A stretch of DNA of 12,430 nt from an uncultured Streptococcus sp. (lineage in GTDB: Bacteria; Bacillota; Bacilli; Lactobacillales; Streptococcaceae), in NCBI RefSeq assembly GCF_938036805.1, contig NZ_CALHWC010000143.1:1-12430 (forward strand), given 5' to 3'. A program made the translations under genes and the position numbers. Each line of letters starts with the position of its first letter. The first letter of the stretch is position 1. The notes beneath the pieces were generated by a model. The model was not told the DNA's origin. It was given only the letters and a program-made list of their open reading frames with translations, and did no database searches. Positions 5,942 to 12,375 of the stretch are shown here, in pieces.

Positions 5942-6781
5942 TTAAGTAAAGGATTTAGTTCTGTATTGCACAGGACTAAGTCCTTTTAGTTTGACCTTAA
6001 TTCGTTTGTTGTTGTAGTAATCAATATAGTCCACAATAGCTTGTTCCAATTGGTTAAGTGACTTAAATGTTTTCTCATAACCATAAAACATTTCTGATTT
6101 CAAAATGCCAAAGAAGGACTCCATCATGCCGTTGTCTGGACTATTGCCCTTGCGTGACATAGATGGCTGAATTCCCTTACTTTCTAGGAACCGATGATAA
6201 GAATCGTGTTGGTATTGCCACCCTTGGTCACTATGGAGGATAGTATTCTCATATCTCTTATCTATAAAAGCTTTCTCCAACATGGTTTTCACTTGTTCCA
6301 AGTTTGGTGAAGTAGAAAGATGATAAGCAATGATTTCACTGTTAAAACCATCTAAAACGGGCGATAAGTAGAGCTTTTGACTGCTTGCTGGAATGGCAAA
6401 CTCTGTCACATCCGTATAGCATTTTTCCATTGGCTTCGATGCTTCAAACTGGCGTTGAATGAGATTCTCTGCTTTCTTGCCAATCTCTCCTTGGTAGGAA
6501 GAATACTTCCGTTTCCGACGAATTCGAGCCGTTAAACCAAGGATTTTCATCAAGCGTTGAACTCTCTTATGATTCACCATATAACCACGATTCCTTAATT
6601 CTAAATGGATCCGACGATAGCCATAGTTACCTTTATGTTCATTATAAATTGCTTGAATTTCGGTTTTAAGTTCTTGATTCTTATCTAGTTGATCTAGCTG
6701 TTTTAAGTAATAGTAGTAAGTTGAGCGAGCTAAATATGCCGTTTTAAGAAGTAAATCTAATCGAAATCCTCCTGAAACCAT
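5942..6781 (-). CDS. IS3-family transposase OrfB (DDE integrase domain)
   Basis: A 279-residue protein. An HTH_21-type region lies at about residues 48-82 (YGYRRIHLEL). The integrase-like core has YTDVTEF (D124), LHSDQGWQY (D185) and DNGMMESFFG (E221), giving the DDE triad with the usual D-35-E spacing. The end, GLSPVQYR, is typical for the family. The frame is intact. It overlaps the end of orfA by 25 bp and lies in the -1 frame relative to it, as in IS3 elements that make an OrfAB fusion by frameshifting. I see no clear A6G-type slippery heptamer in the overlap. An AGGAGG lies just inside the gene (6773-6768 on the minus strand). The native OrfB could begin by fusion or reinitiation; the ATG at 6781 is the earliest start in the overlap. 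Confidence 0.92.
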   Translation of the reverse strand: MVSGGFRLDLLLKTAYLARSTYYYYLKQLDQLDKNQELKTEIQAIYNEHKGNYGYRRIHLELRNRGYMVNHKRVQRLMKILGLTARIRRKRKYSSYQGEIGKKAENLIQRQFEASKPMEKCYTDVTEFAIPASSQKLYLSPVLDGFNSEIIAYHLSTSPNLEQVKTMLEKAFIDKRYENTILHSDQGWQYQHDSYHRFLESKGIQPSMSRKGNSPDNGMMESFFGILKSEMFYGYEKTFKSLNQLEQAIVDYIDYYNNKRIKVKLKGLSPVQYRTKSFT

Positions 6782-7292
6782 TTCTCTAACTGTCTCTGCC
6801 TTTCTCTCTCTAAGGCTTCGTCCCTTTCCTCTAACTCTTTTAACTTTTTTAGGTAGGCCACCTCAGTCCGTAAGCGTTCATTCTCCTCCTGAAGTCGCTC
6901 TAGTTCTGTCATTTCTTCCCAAGTTTTCTTCCGTTTACGTCCCATTTTAGCTGGTCTCCCTCTTGTTTTCTCAACAATAGTATACCCGTTTTTCTTGTAT
7001 TGTGCCAGCCAATTTTTCAACAGCGAGCGATCAGGTAAAGCATAATCCAAAGCTACACTTCTTTGTGAACAACCTTCCAGCAGAACTTTCTCAATCATTT
7101 CTTGTTTTAATTCAGGGGAATAGTAACGATTCTTCCCTTTTTAACGATTTCTATTCCATAACGGTCAATTAATTTCACCATGTATTTTAGACCAGAAACA
7201 TCCACACCAAATCTTTTTGAAAGCTGTTTGAAGATTTGTCCTTGTTTTCTTAGTTCATAGATCTGGACTTTGTCATCATAAGTTAGTTTCAT
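6757..7292 (-). pseudogene. Frameshifted IS3-family OrfA (helix-turn-helix protein)
   Basis: The gene opens at 7292 (MKLTYDDKVQIYELRKQG, an insertion-element helix-turn-helix), but the reading frame runs into a stop at 7107-7109 after 61 residues. The continuation lies in the -1 frame: a second HTH-like region, the GRPAKMGRKRKKTWEEM stretch and a charged leucine-zipper coiled coil (ERLQEENERLRTEVAYLKKL), ending at 6757. The switch point is near 7131-7142, where the minus strand reads AAAAAGGGAAGAATCG. Restoring one base gives the sequence KKGKNRYYSPELKQ, which is what I recall for IS861-type OrfA, so a one-base deletion is likely. Without repair this copy lacks full OrfA, although ribosomal slippage on the A5G3 tract cannot be ruled out. 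Confidence 0.85.
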
Positions 7293-7299
7293 TTAAAAA

Positions 7300-7340
7300 C
7301 ACCCCAAAAGTTAGATTTTTTCTGTCTAACTTTTGGGGTG
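7300..7340 (-). other. Subterminal hairpin over the orfA ribosome site, with U tract
   Basis: CACCCCAAAAGTTAGA (7300-7315) and its exact reverse complement (7325-7340) form a perfect 16-bp stem with a 9-nt loop. On the minus strand the stem ends with GGGGTG, the only Shine-Dalgarno-like sequence for the orfA ATG at 7292, followed by TTTTT. In RNA coming from outside the element (from slrA) it would both hide the ribosome site and resemble an intrinsic terminator. The outer arm overlaps the terminal inverted repeat. Confidence 0.75.
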
Positions 7341-7347
7341 CAGTTCA
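7324..7347 (-). repeat. Right terminal inverted repeat of the IS861-like element
   Basis: On the minus strand it reads TGAACTGCACCCC followed by AAAAGTTAGAC, matching the left end at 21 of 24 positions. Part of it doubles as the outer arm of the subterminal hairpin. Confidence 0.9.
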
Positions 7348-7367
7348 TTTTTGGAGACTGGTTTTTT
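7348..7367 (+). terminator. Right arm and T tract of the split terminator
   Basis: GACTGGTTTT (7356-7365) continues into a run of six T (7362-7367) and then GTTTTG. It is the partner of AAAACCAGTC at 5893-5902. With 1.4 kb between the arms it can hardly fold as a terminator. On the minus strand, slrA transcripts pass this arm and meet the hairpin at 7340-7300. Confidence 0.8.
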
Positions 7368-7426
7368 GTTTTGTTAGCACTAAGACCTAACTCATAAGAT
7401 GACTAGAACTCGAGTTGACTCTGGTC

Positions 7427-8221
7427 CTATTCTTTTATAATTTCAATCTTTTCGATTTTAATATCTGTTTTGGGTTTATCTTTATCGCCAGTTTCTGTGG
7501 CAGCGATTTTGTCTACTACGTCCATTCCTTCAATGACTTGACCAAAGACGGTATAGCCGCCGTCAAGGCTTGGATTTCCGCCGTTTTTGTAAGCTTCAAT
7601 GATTTTAGCTGGGAAGGTGTCGGTCGGTAATTGTTTGGATAAGTCTTTCTTGCTTTGGTTGATGAAAAATTGACTGCCGTTGGTGTCTTTTCCAGCATTA
7701 GCCATGGCTAGTGCACCGCGCAAGTTGTAGAGGTAAGGAGAATATTCATTCTTGAATCCATTTCCTGAGTCAATAGCCTCATTCTTGCCTTTCCAAATGG
7801 ATTCGCCACCCGTACCATCTCCTTTAGGATCGCCGGTCTGAATCATGAAGTCGTTGATAACGCGGTGGAAAATCACACCGTCATAATAGCCTTCTTTTGC
7901 ATGTGTCAGAAAATTTTCGACAGCTAAAGGAGCGTATTTAGGAAACAGCTTGAGGCGAATGTCTCCTTGTGTTGTGATAATCTTGACTTCAGCCTCATCT
8001 TCAGCAACTTCTGTAGATAGTTGTGGGAAGTTGGCATTCTCATTGGTCATGGCATCCTTGTACTGTTCACGGAGTTTTTGAGCTTCCGCTGCCTCAGAGC
8101 TAGTATCGGTAGCAGAAGACTGCTTAGGAGCGCTGGAGGACTTGGTAGTAGAATCTTCTTTAGTGGAGCAGCCTGTCAGAGCAAGTGCAGATAAAAGACT
8201 AAAAAGAATGATTTTTTTCAT
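7427..8221 (-). CDS. slrA: Cyclophilin-type peptidyl-prolyl isomerase lipoprotein SlrA
   Basis: A 264-residue lipoprotein with lipobox LTGC (C18), a Ser/Thr/Lys-rich linker, then a cyclophilin domain from about residue 78 to the end. It catalyses cis-trans isomerisation of X-Pro bonds on the outer face of the membrane and helps secreted proteins fold. Catalytic motifs are FHRVINDFMIQTGD (F118, R120, F125, Q128) and NGSQFFI (residues 171-177). The length and layout match pneumococcal SlrA (streptococcal lipoprotein rotamase A). The start is supported by AGAAAGG about 7 bp upstream. It has its own promoter, within the 3' end of the upstream Nudix gene. It converges on ldcB; their shared terminator was split by the IS861-like element. 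Confidence 0.92.
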   Translation of the reverse strand: MKKIILFSLLSALALTGCSTKEDSTTKSSSAPKQSSATDTSSEAAEAQKLREQYKDAMTNENANFPQLSTEVAEDEAEVKIITTQGDIRLKLFPKYAPLAVENFLTHAKEGYYDGVIFHRVINDFMIQTGDPKGDGTGGESIWKGKNEAIDSGNGFKNEYSPYLYNLRGALAMANAGKDTNGSQFFINQSKKDLSKQLPTDTFPAKIIEAYKNGGNPSLDGGYTVFGQVIEGMDVVDKIAATETGDKDKPKTDIKIEKIEIIKE

Positions 8222-8259
8222 AAATAACCTTTCTATGCATAAGTTTATGAACTATTGCT

Positions 8260-8288
8260 ATTTTACTATAAGTGCCTTAGTTTTTCAA
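8260..8288 (-). promoter_or_regulatory. Promoter of slrA
   Basis: On the minus strand TTGAAA (8288-8283) and TAAAAT (8265-8260) are 17 bp apart. The predicted start near 8253 gives a leader of about 30 nt. The -35 box lies inside the last codons of the Nudix gene. slrA could also be reached by transcription from that gene, since no terminator lies between them. Confidence 0.55.
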
Positions 8289-8696
8289 ACTTTCCTGCGT
8301 CAGAAATTCCAAGAGTAGCGATTTAAGGATTTCTGGACGCAGATTGTAGTTGTAAAGTTCTTGCAAGCTGACCCATTTGGGCTGGTAAATGTTTTGAAGA
8401 CTACTGCGCTGGGCTTCCTCGCCCTGCATGAGGGGTGTATCAGCCGTAGATAGTTCGGTGTAGAAATAATACTCCTCTTTTCCCTGATTGTTCAGGGAAA
8501 AAGCTGTGTGCAGCTGGTCAGCAGAAAAACTAAGATTGACTTCTTCTTTTATTTCCCGTAAGGCGGCTTCTAGAGGTCCTTCTCCAAGTTCGATAGTCCC
8601 ACCTGGAATCACGAAATACTCTTGTCCATTCTTCCAGCGATGAATGAGCAAAACCTTATCCAAGAAAGGATTGTAGATAATCACTCCTGCTCGCAT
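8277..8696 (-). CDS. Nudix hydrolase
   Basis: A 139-residue protein consisting of one Nudix domain, which hydrolyses a nucleoside diphosphate linked to some moiety X; the substrate cannot be told. The Nudix box starts at G33: G33-x5-E39-x7-R47-E48-I-K-E51-E52-V-N54-L. It matches the consensus GX5EX7REUXEEXGU except that the last Gly is Asn54. The metal-binding glutamates are present. The start is taken at 8696 (MRAGVIIYN) because AGAAAGGAG lies 7 bp upstream; an in-frame ATG at 8738 lies upstream of the likely promoter -10 and lacks a ribosome site. It is followed by slrA on the same strand, with 55 bp between stop and start. Confidence 0.88.
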   Translation of the reverse strand: MRAGVIIYNPFLDKVLLIHRWKNGQEYFVIPGGTIELGEGPLEAALREIKEEVNLSFSADQLHTAFSLNNQGKEEYYFYTELSTADTPLMQGEEAQRSSLQNIYQPKWVSLQELYNYNLRPEILKSLLLEFLTQESLKN

Positions 8697-8728
8697 ACTA
8701 TTCTCCTTTCTGCTGTTTTCTTCTAAAT

Positions 8729-8758
8729 AGTCTAGCAAAAATAGCTAAAGATTACCAA
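8729..8758 (-). promoter_or_regulatory. Promoter of the Nudix gene
   Basis: On the minus strand TTGGTA (8758-8753) and TAGACT (8734-8729) are 18 bp apart, with TG one base before the -10 (extended -10). The predicted start near 8722 excludes the ATG at 8738 and supports 8696. Confidence 0.45.
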
Positions 8759-8840
8759 TCTGAGCTATAAAAACATTTTCTTGAAATTTCTGCATACGAG
8801 AAAAAAATATTTATGATAGATTGAATGTGATACATCAGAA

Positions 8841-9118
8841 ATGGAACGTTTATGCCTAGAAATTTTAGATAAGCTATGTTGTTCATCTGCTTTTATAACG
8901 GCTTTTTTAGTAGAGCCATTGGTCAAAGAACTGGCCGTTCGTTTTTTGAAAGATCATCATAAGCGCTGGCAAAATATTAGGGTGTATCCTTGTTAGTGGA
9001 ACGCTATTTGGGAGTTTGGGGAACAAATTTTGTAATGGCGGTTTCCCTTAACTTTCTCTTGGCTGGTCCGTTCTCGCCTTTTATACTAGGGCGTATTCAG
9101 AAACCTTTCCCTAATTAG
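8841..9118 (+). pseudogene. Decayed DUF2798-like small membrane protein gene
   Basis: Two short reading frames fit the two halves of one small membrane protein. From 8841 the frame reads MERLCLEIL, then FITAFLVEPLVKELAVRFLK, and stops at 8994. In the -1 frame, 8996-9118 reads YLGVWGTNFVMAVSLNFLLA, then GPFSPFILGRIQ and a stop. DUF2798 proteins have two such halves, each ending in a (V/A)GP motif, joined by a membrane segment. That segment and part of the first half are missing here, so internal deletions plus a frameshift are inferred. No ribosome site is seen before 8841. The family call rests on pattern recognition. This remnant fills most of the 8739-9210 gap; the rest holds the Nudix and PspC promoters and nothing else I can identify. 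Confidence 0.55.
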
Positions 9119-9178
9119 GAAAAAGTCGAAGATTTTGAGGACGATAGTGAAGTTCCGAGAATTATTTGAGGAAAATTA

Positions 9179-9187
9179 TGGTAAAAT
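9179..9187 (+). promoter_or_regulatory. Extended -10 promoter of the PspC-domain gene
   Basis: TGG followed by TAAAAT (9182-9187) makes an extended -10 element. No good -35 box lies 16-18 bp upstream. The predicted start near 9194 gives a leader of about 56 nt. Weak on its own but suitably placed. Confidence 0.4.
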
Positions 9188-9249
9188 AAGAAAAGAATCA
9201 TTGGTTTCGTTTGATAAAAATTTGTCGTTCGTTTGAAGGGGGCTTGATT

Positions 9250-9432
9250 ATGGCAAGACGTTTAACAAGAAGTGCTGATGATAAAATCATTGCGGGAGTT
9301 TGCTCCGGCCTAGCTCGGTATTTTAATATAGATCCGGTTATCATCCGTGTCATCTGGGGAGTCTCCTTTTTCGCTTATGGGATTGGACTTCTTCCCTACC
9401 TCATTTTCTGGGTAATTTTACCAGAAGAATAA
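9250..9432 (+). CDS. PspC-domain small membrane protein
   Basis: A 60-residue protein that is essentially one PspC domain. A basic N-terminus (ARRLTRSADDKIIAGVCSGL) is followed by an amphipathic ARYFNIDPVIIRVIW and one or two short hydrophobic segments (about 32-56), ending in ILPEE. Such short PspC proteins in Firmicutes are linked to the envelope-stress response; in streptococci members are under LiaFSR control (known of the family; no LiaR site was identified here). The start at 9250 is chosen for AAGGGGG about 7 bp upstream; an in-frame ATG further up has no such site. It is a single-gene unit, followed 5 bp later by a terminator hairpin. Confidence 0.88.
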   Translation: MARRLTRSADDKIIAGVCSGLARYFNIDPVIIRVIWGVSFFAYGIGLLPYLIFWVILPEE

Positions 9433-9437
9433 GGCAG

Positions 9438-9471
9438 AAACTAGTTGCAAAAGGCAGCTAGTTTTCTCTTT
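9438..9471 (+). terminator. Intrinsic terminator after the PspC-domain gene
   Basis: AAACTAGTTGC (9438-9448) pairs with GCAGCTAGTTT (9454-9464), 11 bp with one G-T pair, loop AAAAG, followed by TCTCTTT. It separates the PspC unit from ftsK, which therefore needs its own promoter. Confidence 0.85.
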
Positions 9472-9487
9472 AGAAGATCTTAAAATA

Positions 9488-9496
9488 TGGTATAAT
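9488..9496 (+). promoter_or_regulatory. Extended -10 promoter of ftsK, overlapping the upstream ATG
   Basis: TGG followed by a perfect TATAAT (9491-9496) forms an extended -10; the -35 region is weak. Transcription should start around 9501-9504, at or within three bases of the ATG at 9504. The ATG at 9495 lies within the -10 box and would not be in the transcript. The mRNA therefore looks leaderless. Confidence 0.65.
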
Positions 9497-9503
9497 GAAA
9501 GTT

Positions 9504-11801
9504 ATGGCAAATAAGAAAAATACAAGAAACGGTCGGACTACTAGACGGCCGACAAAAGCGGAATTAGAAAGACAGAAAGCAATTCGACGGATGATAGTCA
9601 CCTTTGTTTTGGCTATTGCTTTGTTGTTTGCTGCTTTGAAGCTGGGCGCTTTTGGCGTCACCATTTATAATTTAATTCGGGTTCTGGTAGGGAGTCTGGC
9701 TTATGTGGCGATTCTAGCTGCCTTGTTTTATCTCTTTTTCTTTAAGTGGCTGCACAAACATGAGGGGAAGATTTCGGGCTTTATCAGCTTTTTCTTAGGA
9801 CTAAGCTTAATCTTTCAAGCCTATTTTGTTCATGTTTTGCATTTGAAAGGGCAGGTTTTATCCACAACGCTTACGCGAGTCCTAACAGATTTGATGGCCT
9901 TTAAAGTGACCTCATTTGCTGGTGGGGGGCTGATTGGGGCGGCTCTTTATGCTCCGATTTCTTTTCTCTTTTCAAATATCGGCTCTTATTTTATCGGGCT
10001 ACTCCTGATTTTGCTAGGGGCTCTGCTCATGAGTCCATGGTCGCTTTATGATCTTGCTGAGAAATTTAGCGTGGCTTTCCAAAATTGGCGGGAAAAAGAG
10101 GAAGAAAAGCGTCAGCTCCGTTTTCTTGAGCAGGAGGAGAAAGCTGCACAGGCAGCTATGCAAGCCATTGAGGTAGAGCAGGCAGGAGCTGAAGTGGATC
10201 CTGAAACGGGAGAGATTCTAGATGCCGAGGACTTGTCCTATTCGCCTATGGACTTTGACGAGGCGGACTATGCTGAAGAGGGAGACTATAGTCCTCATGA
10301 GCCGCTAGATTTTGGCCGAGACGAGGAAATAGAAGAAGCAGAGGCGGACGTAGAGGTAGATTTTACGACCAAAGAAAGTCTAGATTATAAATTACCGACC
10401 ATCAATCTCTTTGCGCCTGATAAGCCTAAAAACCAGTCTAAAGAAAAGCGGATTGTCCGTGAAAACATCAAGATTTTGGAAGAAACATTTGCTAGCTTTG
10501 GGATTAAGGTTACTGTCGAACGAGCTGAAATCGGACCTTCTGTCACCAAGTACGAGGTTAAGCCAGCTGTCGGCGTTCGGGTCAATCGGATCTCTAATCT
10601 GGCGGATGACTTGGCTCTCGCTCTAGCTGCCAAGGATGTGCGGATTGAGGCTCCCATTCCCGGGAAATCTCTTGTCGGGATCGAAGTGCCCAACTCTGAA
10701 ATTGCGACCGTGACCTTCCGAGAACTCTGGGACCAGTCCAATACAGATGCTAGCAAGCTCCTAGAAATCCCGCTCGGTAAGGCCGTCAATGGCTCTGTTC
10801 GCTCCTTTGACTTGGCTAAGATGCCCCACCTCTTGGTGGCTGGCTCTACTGGCTCTGGTAAATCTGTGGCTGTCAACGGCATTATTGCCAGCATTCTCAT
10901 GAAGGCCAGACCTGATGAAGTAAAGTTTATGATGGTGGATCCTAAGATGGTGGAGCTGTCCGTTTATAATGACATTCCCCACTTGCTTATCCCAGTCGTA
11001 ACCAATCCTCGCAAGGCCAGCCGTGCTCTCCAGAAGGTTGTAGACGAGATGGAAAACCGTTATGAACTCTTCTCTAAGGTCGGTGCTCGTAATATTGCTG
11101 GCTACAATGCTAAAGTAGCCGAGTACAATGCCCAATCAGAGTACAAGCAAGTTTCCCTGCCTTTAATCGTTGTCATCGTGGACGAGCTGGCTGACCTTAT
11201 GATGGTGGCTAGCAAGGAAGTGGAAGACGCCATTATTCGTCTGGGACAAAAAGCGCGTGCAGCTGGGATTCACATGATTCTGGCTACTCAGCGGCCATCT
11301 GTAGATGTTATCTCGGGTCTGATCAAGGCCAATGTGCCCTCTCGGATCGCCTTTGCTGTGTCCAGCGGGACAGACAGTCGGACTATTCTAGATGAAAATG
11401 GAGCAGAAAAACTCTTGGGTCGAGGAGACATGCTCTTTAAGCCGATTGATGAAAACCATCCAGTTCGTCTGCAGGGTTCCTTTATATCGGATGAGGACGT
11501 GGAGCGAATCGTAGCCTTTGTCAAGAATCAAGCTGAAGCTGATTATGATGATAGCTTTGATCCTGGTGAAGTATCTGAAAGCGATATGGAGTCTGGTGGG
11601 AGCGACGATGAAGGTGATCCCCTCTTTGAAGAAGCCAAGGCATTGGTTATCGAGACACAAAAGGCCAGCGCTTCTATGATCCAGCGGCGACTCTCCGTCG
11701 GCTTTAATCGGGCCACTCGTCTTATGGAAGAACTGGAAGCAGCAGGCGTTATCGGACCAGCCGAAGGAACCAAGCCGAGAAAAGTTTTGCAGACGAGTTA
11801 A
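9504..11801 (+). CDS. ftsK: DNA translocase FtsK (SpoIIIE/FtsK family)
   Basis: A 765-residue ATP-driven DNA pump at the division septum that moves the chromosome termini into the daughter cells. A basic N-terminus precedes hydrophobic segments between about 30 and 178 (four to five spans). A charged, acidic linker runs from about 195 to 300. The motor follows: an alpha/beta region, Walker A GSTGSGKS (about 447-454), Walker B LIVVIVDEL (about 554-562), the conserved ATQRPSVDVI stretch, and LLGRGDMLF. The C-terminal gamma winged helix (about 705-765, with SASMIQRRLSVGFNRATRLM) reads polarity sequences in DNA. The domain order is complete and the length is normal for streptococci. The start at 9504 (MANKKNT) is preferred over 9495 because of the promoter. 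No Shine-Dalgarno is placed for either. It is a single-gene unit bounded by terminators. Confidence 0.96.
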   Translation: MANKKNTRNGRTTRRPTKAELERQKAIRRMIVTFVLAIALLFAALKLGAFGVTIYNLIRVLVGSLAYVAILAALFYLFFFKWLHKHEGKISGFISFFLGLSLIFQAYFVHVLHLKGQVLSTTLTRVLTDLMAFKVTSFAGGGLIGAALYAPISFLFSNIGSYFIGLLLILLGALLMSPWSLYDLAEKFSVAFQNWREKEEEKRQLRFLEQEEKAAQAAMQAIEVEQAGAEVDPETGEILDAEDLSYSPMDFDEADYAEEGDYSPHEPLDFGRDEEIEEAEADVEVDFTTKESLDYKLPTINLFAPDKPKNQSKEKRIVRENIKILEETFASFGIKVTVERAEIGPSVTKYEVKPAVGVRVNRISNLADDLALALAAKDVRIEAPIPGKSLVGIEVPNSEIATVTFRELWDQSNTDASKLLEIPLGKAVNGSVRSFDLAKMPHLLVAGSTGSGKSVAVNGIIASILMKARPDEVKFMMVDPKMVELSVYNDIPHLLIPVVTNPRKASRALQKVVDEMENRYELFSKVGARNIAGYNAKVAEYNAQSEYKQVSLPLIVVIVDELADLMMVASKEVEDAIIRLGQKARAAGIHMILATQRPSVDVISGLIKANVPSRIAFAVSSGTDSRTILDENGAEKLLGRGDMLFKPIDENHPVRLQGSFISDEDVERIVAFVKNQAEADYDDSFDPGEVSESDMESGGSDDEGDPLFEEAKALVIETQKASASMIQRRLSVGFNRATRLMEELEAAGVIGPAEGTKPRKVLQTS

Positions 11802-11848
11802 ACGTTTTCCTGAGCAGTTGGTTAACAAGAATAACATCCTGTAAATGC

Positions 11849-11881
11849 AAATCTGCCAGCAGTTAGCCGGCAGATTTTCTC
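11849..11881 (+). terminator. Intrinsic terminator after ftsK
   Basis: AAATCTGCC (11849-11857) pairs perfectly with GGCAGATTT (11869-11877), with two further G-C pairs inside and a TTTCT tail. It lies 26 bp before the start of the VOC gene. Confidence 0.87.
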
Positions 11882-11906
11882 TACTGAGGAATGAAAGGAA
11901 AAAGCT

Positions 11907-12293
11907 ATGAAACTAGATAGCATTCACCATATTGCAATTATTGGCCATGATTATGCCAAGGCCAGGGAGTTTTATGTGGACAAGCTGGGCTTTGACATGC
12001 TGGAAGAGCACCATCGACCCGACAAGCAGGACATTCTCTTTAATGTCCGTAAGGGAAATTTGACGCTGGAAATTTTCATCAAGGAAGAGGCTCCCAAGCG
12101 GCCAGCCTTGCCAGCTCCAGAGCATACTGGTCTGCGGCATCTGGCTTTCCGAGTGACAGATGTCGAAGAAACGCTAGCGGAATTTGACCGTTTGGAGATT
12201 CCCTATACCGAGCTGCGTTATGACGACTTTGATGGCCGTAAGATGGCTTTCTTCTTTGATCCCGATGGCCTGCCTCTAGAGATTCATGAATAA
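11907..12293 (+). CDS. VOC-family (glyoxalase-fold) metalloprotein
   Basis: A 128-residue single-chain vicinal-oxygen-chelate protein with two beta-alpha-beta-beta-beta halves. Candidate metal ligands occupy the four glyoxalase I positions: H7 or H8 (IHHIAI), E55 (LTLEIF), H78 (LRHLAF) and E125 (LPLEIHE). It resembles the YaeR/GloA2 group of lactoylglutathione-lyase-like proteins. The actual substrate is unknown, and streptococci vary in whether they contain glutathione. AAAGGA provides the ribosome site about 8 bp before the ATG. The gap to the ftsK terminator is too short for a clear promoter, so expression may depend on read-through or on a weak promoter overlapping 11818-11850. Confidence 0.88.
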   Translation: MKLDSIHHIAIIGHDYAKAREFYVDKLGFDMLEEHHRPDKQDILFNVRKGNLTLEIFIKEEAPKRPALPAPEHTGLRHLAFRVTDVEETLAEFDRLEIPYTELRYDDFDGRKMAFFFDPDGLPLEIHE

Positions 12294-12356
12294 GACTAGG
12301 AGACTCGGAGGGACTTCGTTTCTCAGCAGAAGAATAACTCATAAGATTTACATATG

Positions 12357-12369
12357 AAAACCCATCGGC
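12357..12369 (+). terminator. Probable left arm of a second split terminator
   Basis: AAAACCCATCGGC lies 63 bp after the VOC stop and 6 bp before the second IS861-like copy. It has the composition of a terminator arm, as at 5893-5902. Its partner, GCCGATGGGTTTT, would lie beyond the window on the far side of the element; this is a prediction. Confidence 0.45.
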
Positions 12370-12375
12370 TATGAC

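Larger units (their letters stand above)
5911..7347 (-). mobile_element. IS3-family (IS150 group, IS861-like) insertion sequence, 1437 bp
   Basis: Terminal inverted repeats match at 21 of 24 positions (5911-5934 against 7324-7347) and begin TG/end CA as usual for IS3. The flanks share TTT (5908-5910 and 7348-7350), consistent with a 3-bp target duplication but ambiguous because the site is T-rich. Two overlapping minus-strand genes, orfA and orfB, are present, and orfA is frameshifted. The right end carries a perfect 16-bp subterminal hairpin just before orfA. A related but diverged copy begins at 12376 in the same orientation. Confidence 0.93.

Noticed and set aside
5971..5990. Hairpin AGGAC-TAA-GTCCT followed by TTTT at the left end of the IS861-like element as an inward-facing terminator.
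   Set aside because: The stem is only 5 bp and lies in orfB coding sequence; too weak to claim, though it parallels the stronger one in the ISL3 element.
7401..7426. Palindrome AACTCGAGTT and nearby GACTAGA/TCTGGTC repeats downstream of slrA as its terminator.
   Set aside because: No T tract on the minus strand and a short interrupted stem; the split AAAACCAGTC/GACTGGTTTT hairpin is the better original terminator.
8841..8996. An independent 51-residue gene (MERLCLEIL...).
   Set aside because: No ribosome site, and its sequence fits the first half of a protein whose second half follows in another frame; better read as a decayed gene.
10385..12342. Several long minus-strand open frames opposite ftsK and the VOC gene.
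   Set aside because: They are antisense shadows of well-supported genes, with no ribosome sites or recognisable protein features.
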